From Stenotrophomonas maltophilia (GTDB lineage Bacteria; Pseudomonadota; Gammaproteobacteria; Xanthomonadales; Xanthomonadaceae), in the NCBI GenBank assembly GCA_002435595.1, contig DJBL01000054.1, positions 1 through 5,478 on the forward strand: DNA of 5,478 nt, given 5' to 3'. The notes below the pieces were generated by a model. The model did no database searches and had not been told where the DNA came from. It worked only from the letters and a program-made list of their open reading frames with translations. Shown in pieces: positions 5,087 to 5,478 of this stretch. The position numbers and the translations under genes were made by a program. Positions within the stretch are counted from its first letter, which is position 1. The number at the start of each line of letters is the position of its first letter.

Positions 5087-5478
5087 CGGTACTGGTCTCC
5101 AGGCCGGCGGTAGCCGGTTCCGGGCGGCTGGGCTGCGGTTGCGATTCGTCCACCGGCACCGGCCCGCCCGCGGCGAACCAGGCGTACAGGTCGGCATCGC
5201 GGGCCACCGCCAGCGCCGGATCGGCGAGCATGGCCGCGTCGCTGGCGGCATGGGCCGGGTCGGCCGGTGCGGTCACCGGCACGTCCTCGGCGGGAAGGGC
5301 TTCCACCGTCACCGGCCCGGTATCGGCCAGGGCACCGTCCGGCGCGCTGGGCATCGCCTCGCCGCCGTGGCGCGCGTGCTTCCACCAGGCGGCGCCGCCC
5401 AGCAGCACGCCCGCGGTGACCGCCAGGATCAGCAGGCCTTTCCACGGCACGCGGCGGGCGCCCGGGCGGCGCGAACGC
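5079..5478 (-). CDS. Single-pass membrane protein, 5'-truncated; possible anti-sigma-like partner
   Basis: The last 132 codons of a gene whose start lies beyond the right edge; the frame stays open to the edge. A GTG at 5450 could serve as a start, but the nine codons before it (RSRRPGARR) give the positive-inside charge expected before a membrane helix, so the gene is more likely truncated. Order seen: basic cytoplasmic stretch, a membrane segment (LLILAVTAGVLLGGAAWW), KHARHGG, then an acidic Pro/Ala-rich periplasmic part ending with ADLYAWFAAGG and a Pro/Glu-rich tail. N-in/C-out topology with a cytoplasmic N-terminal domain is the layout of anti-sigma factors. I recall small membrane proteins of this type between ECF sigma factor and DUF3106 genes in other proteobacteria. 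This is inference, because the diagnostic N-terminus is missing. Its stop overlaps the DUF3106 start by 8 nt. Confidence 0.75.
   Translation of the reverse strand, partial: RSRRPGARRVPWKGLLILAVTAGVLLGGAAWWKHARHGGEAMPSAPDGALADTGPVTVEALPAEDVPVTAPADPAHAASDAAMLADPALAVARDADLYAWFAAGGPVPVDESQPQPSRPEPATAGLETSTDE

Noticed and set aside
4409..5113. A 234-codon plus-strand open frame opposite the DUF3106 gene
   Set aside because: It is Arg/Gln/Leu-rich shadow coding with no domain. The minus strand has a signal peptide, a DUF3106-like pattern and a coupled start.
5079..5450. GTG at 5450 as the true start of the right-edge membrane protein
   Set aside because: The frame remains open to the window edge, and the basic residues just before the GTG fit a cytoplasmic flank of the membrane helix, so a start beyond the window is more likely.

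Overview
The window is ordinary chromosomal DNA from a GC-rich gammaproteobacterium, most likely a Xanthomonadaceae member and probably Stenotrophomonas. Three things point that way: the very high GC content, the character of the proteins (long-form SppA, NorM-type MATE pump, DUF3106 protein), and at least one GTAG-headed palindrome that looks like a SMAG/REP element of Stenotrophomonas. The genus is an inference, made without any database search.

Layout from left to right. Positions 1-445 (minus) hold the N-terminal 148 codons of a tropinone-reductase-like short-chain dehydrogenase that runs off the left edge. Positions 446-614 are a short divergent intergenic region with a GC hairpin in the dehydrogenase leader and no convincing sigma-70 promoter. 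Positions 615-842 (plus) encode a 75-residue lipoprotein of unknown function. It converges on sppA, and the two share a perfect 16-bp palindromic terminator (868-903), next to a SMAG-like repeat (916-942). Positions 947-2851 (minus) encode the signal peptide peptidase SppA. Upstream of it, on the same strand and 85 bp away, is a NorM-type MATE efflux pump (2937-4307). Positions 4308-4516 contain the pump's leader and a second, degenerate REP-like palindrome. Positions 4517-5086 (minus) encode an exported DUF3106 protein whose start overlaps by 8 nt the end of a single-pass membrane protein gene. That gene is cut by the right edge (5079-5478).

How the genes relate. Four genes (membrane protein, DUF3106, norM, sppA) are co-directional on the minus strand. 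Only the first two are clearly coupled. The 209-bp and 85-bp gaps before norM and sppA allow separate transcription. The membrane protein and DUF3106 pair resembles the arrangement I recall beside ECF sigma factor genes in other proteobacteria, so an envelope-signalling module may continue past the right edge. SppA (degradation of cleaved signal peptides), NorM (drug/cation export) and the lipoprotein are all cell-envelope functions, but nothing in the sequence shows that they act together.

No tRNA, rRNA, CRISPR array, insertion sequence, phage gene or defence system was seen. I found no strong case for a new biological system. The most useful leads are the right-edge membrane protein/DUF3106 pair, the REP-like palindromes at gene 3' ends, and the start-stop ATGTGA at the dehydrogenase start.
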